DNA of 64,000 nucleotides, from contig CAJTGE010000024.1 in NCBI GenBank assembly GCA_910575795.1, positions 1-64,000 on the forward strand, given 5' to 3'. The notes under the pieces are model-generated. The model was not told the DNA's origin, did no database searches, and worked only from the letters and a program-made list of their open reading frames with translations. Origin of the DNA: Clostridiaceae bacterium. GTDB lineage: Bacteria > Bacillota > Clostridia > Lachnospirales > Lachnospiraceae. Positions 62,301 to 64,000 of this stretch are shown here, one piece after another (the stretch's first letter is position 1; every line of letters begins with the position of its first letter). A program made the translations under genes and the position numbers.

Positions 62301-63253
62301 ACGCGATTATAGAAAATTTTGACAAGATCTTTAATGTGTCACTGATTTATGCAACCTTCCGTTCCGCCACTCCGATCATCTTCGCAGCGCTCTGCGCGGC
62401 GATCACGCAGCAGGCGAATATTTTAAATATCGGCACAGAGGGTATTATGCTGGTCGGCGCATTCACCGCAGTAAGCGTCAGCTATGCGTCCGGAAGCTGG
62501 GTTTTAGGCGTCCTGGCGGCGATGGTGGCCGGCTCCCTGATCGCAATGATTATGGCCCTGGGCCATATCCGCTATAATTCGGAGATCTGCGCCATCGGCA
62601 TGGGCGTAAATATGTTTGCGATCGCCATCACGAAGTTCCTGCTCAGCACGATCTTCCACACCAACGGCGCGTTTTCCAACCCGGATATCAAGCCCATCCC
62701 AAGGCTTCATATGCCCTTCCTTGAGAATGTGCCGGTTCTGGGCACACTTCTCAATGACTGGAGCATCACGGAGTGGTTCGCTATTGTACTGATCATCCTT
62801 TTGCAGTTTTTCTTTTATAAGACGGTATGGGGCCTGCGCCTGCGCGCGGTGGGCCAGTTCCCGGAGGCGGCCAAGACGGCCGGTATTAGGGTAAATGCAG
62901 TTAAATATCAGGCTATGCTGATCTCCGGCCTGATCGGCGGACTCGCGGGGGCGCACTTATCCCTGGGATACAGCACGCAGTTTATTGAAAATATGACGAA
63001 CAACAGGGGCTTCATGGGCGTGGCGGCTATGTACTTCGGCGGCGCGAATCCGGTGCTCACAGCGCTGGGGTGCCTGCTGTTCGGATTTGCTGATTCGATC
63101 GGGGCGAGGCTGCAGGCGTATGGGATTCCGTCGCAGTTTGTGCTGATGATGCCGTATATTGTGACGGTTGCGGTGCTGGCGGTTTCGATGATCGCTAAGA
63201 TGTCGGCGGATCGGAAGAGGCAGTCTTCGCTGAATGTAGGGGCCGGGAATTAG
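62297..63253 (+). CDS. nucleoside ABC transporter permease 2
   Basis: 318 residues. Starts IFNVSLIYATFRSATPIIFAALCAAITQQANILNIGTEGIMLVGAF, the BPD_transp_2 pattern with the NIGTEGIML loop. Shorter than permease 1, as usual in NupB/NupC-like pairs. Confidence 0.92.
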   Translation: MNAIIENFDKIFNVSLIYATFRSATPIIFAALCAAITQQANILNIGTEGIMLVGAFTAVSVSYASGSWVLGVLAAMVAGSLIAMIMALGHIRYNSEICAIGMGVNMFAIAITKFLLSTIFHTNGAFSNPDIKPIPRLHMPFLENVPVLGTLLNDWSITEWFAIVLIILLQFFFYKTVWGLRLRAVGQFPEAAKTAGIRVNAVKYQAMLISGLIGGLAGAHLSLGYSTQFIENMTNNRGFMGVAAMYFGGANPVLTALGCLLFGFADSIGARLQAYGIPSQFVLMMPYIVTVAVLAVSMIAKMSADRKRQSSLNVGAGN

Positions 63254-63289
63254 ACGGAGGATGCTTCTGTGAGGGTCGGCGGGGGGATT

Positions 63290-63496
63290 CGTGAGGGGGC
63301 CGCCCGAAAGCGGCTTCCTATCCAACGGAACCGCGCTTCCGCTCAGAGAAAAGCGCAGCGGTACTAAGCTCGAAAAGACCTCGCTAAGTACCGGCGGTTT
63401 TCTATGGGTTCCTTATGGATAGGAAGCCGCTCCCGGGCTACGTTTCCGCGGGCCGGGGATGTGCCGGGCCGGGCTGGCTGGCGGCCCCCTCACGAA
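63290..63496. repeat. covarying palindromic repeat, copy 4 (reverse orientation)
   Basis: CGTGAGGGGGCCGCCC at the left and GGCGGCCCCCTCACG at the right. The stem AGCGGCTTCCTATCC / GGATAGGAAGCCGCT is perfect but differs from copy 3. The core reads in reverse (CGAAAAGACCTCGCTAAG). Between permease 2 and the hydrolase gene; the remaining 63497-63629 holds only a small stem ACAGGC-ATCT-GCCTGT. Confidence 0.75.
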
Positions 63497-63629
63497 TCCC
63501 CCAAAAAGCATTCTCTACGGAGGTATAACCTGCTTACAGATTACGGTTCTACAGGCATCTGCCTGTCGTTAAATATGAGATTCAAATAATGAAGCAAAAG
63601 CAATAAACATAGAAAAGAGGAAAAATCAT

Positions 63630-64000
63630 ATGGAAAAGAAAAAAATCATCCTGGACTGTGATCCCGGACACGATGACGCGGTGGCGATTATGCTGGCTGC
63701 GAAGAGCGAGAAACTTGACCTGCTCGGCATTACGGTTGTAGCGGGAAATCAGACGCTTGAGAAGACGCAGGTGAATGCGCGCAATGTCTGCCAGTGCCTT
63801 GGCCTGGATGTTCCGGTTTACGCGGGATGCGGGCAGCCGATGGTGCGCGAGAAGATGGTGGCGGCGGATATCCACGGCGAGACAGGGCTGGACGGGCCGG
63901 TGTTTGAGCCGCTTACGAAGCCGCTGGAGGAAAAGCACGCCGTGCAGTTTATTATCGATACGCTGATGGGGTCGGATGGGGATATTACGATGGTTACGAC
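63630..64000 (+). CDS. inosine-uridine type nucleoside hydrolase, cut by window edge
   Basis: 123 codons visible from ATG 63630 (AGAGG upstream). [20 protein letters not shown] is the signature Ca2+-binding motif of the IU-nucleoside hydrolase family; [15 protein letters not shown] is the next block. These split ribonucleosides into base and ribose, which suits nucleosides imported by the adjacent ABC system. The C-terminal two thirds lie outside the window. Confidence 0.92.
   Translation, partial: MEKKKIILDCDPGHDDAVAIMLAAKSEKLDLLGITVVAGNQTLEKTQVNARNVCQCLGLDVPVYAGCGQPMVREKMVAADIHGETGLDGPVFEPLTKPLEEKHAVQFIIDTLMGSDGDITMVT

Noticed and set aside
9428-63496. CRISPR array
   Set aside because: The repeats are far apart, palindromic and unevenly spaced, with no cas genes in the window.

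Overview
The window looks like the chromosome of an anaerobic gut-type Lachnospiraceae/Clostridia bacterium. This is inferred from a six-gene rnfCDGEAB operon, LoaP-type antiterminators, AGGAGG-type ribosome binding sites with some TTG/GTG starts, a PnrA/BMP nucleoside transporter, and GC-rich core genes broken up by AT-rich accessory patches. No rRNA, tRNA or CRISPR array was seen.

Layout. 1-1968: two divergent glycosyltransferase-like genes, each out of frame at a run of 8-9 G/C, which suggests phase variation. 2157-6992: a MacB-type ABC export module (ATPase, large exported CARDB-like protein, FtsX permease, small anchored protein). 7025-8048: mgtC behind a leader ending in a terminator-like hairpin. 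8308-11973: galE, then the radical-SAM/DUF4130 pair. 12044-15747: an autoregulated GntR(YtrA-like)-ABC-permease operon with a clear promoter and operator. 15748-20241: a scrap region of miniature inverted-repeat elements, a TetR remnant, Uma2 and Mrr-type nuclease remnants, an Rpn nuclease, and a deletion-scarred copy of a locus 21-23 kb downstream.

20242-40586 is a long co-directional surface-glycan cluster. It begins with two tandem loaP genes and a small Cys-rich protein. Then come a sugar-phosphate transferase fused to a GT2 enzyme, a GDP-D-glycero-alpha-D-manno-heptose pathway (hddA, a fused hddC-gmhB, gmhA), several glycosyltransferases, a Wzy-like polymerase, a pyruvyltransferase, a Wzx-like flippase, a TPP enzyme and two NAD-dependent epimerases. 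A HicBA-like pair with a 170-bp palindrome ends this stretch. Then follow a fructokinase, an NSS-family transporter and rnfCDGEAB, whose Na+/H+-pumping ferredoxin:NAD+ oxidoreductase is bracketed by a good promoter and terminator.

49998-58068: a LytTR regulator with a truncated partner kinase, two small unknown proteins, a MerR-controlled MATE pump, a C39-like exported protein, and a Mor-family regulator directly upstream of a flagellin gene. 58361-64000: a purine-nucleoside type ABC importer (lipoprotein, double ATPase, two permeases), then the start of a nucleoside hydrolase, i.e. uptake followed by cleavage.

The most striking items are the G-tract glycosyltransferases; a family of long intergenic palindromes whose arms differ between copies but stay complementary, one fragment of which ends the histidine kinase gene; the deletion-scarred duplicate of the TPP-epimerase-hicA locus; and the tandem LoaP/heptose cluster. 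The ABC, Rnf, nucleoside and gal regions look like ordinary core genome.
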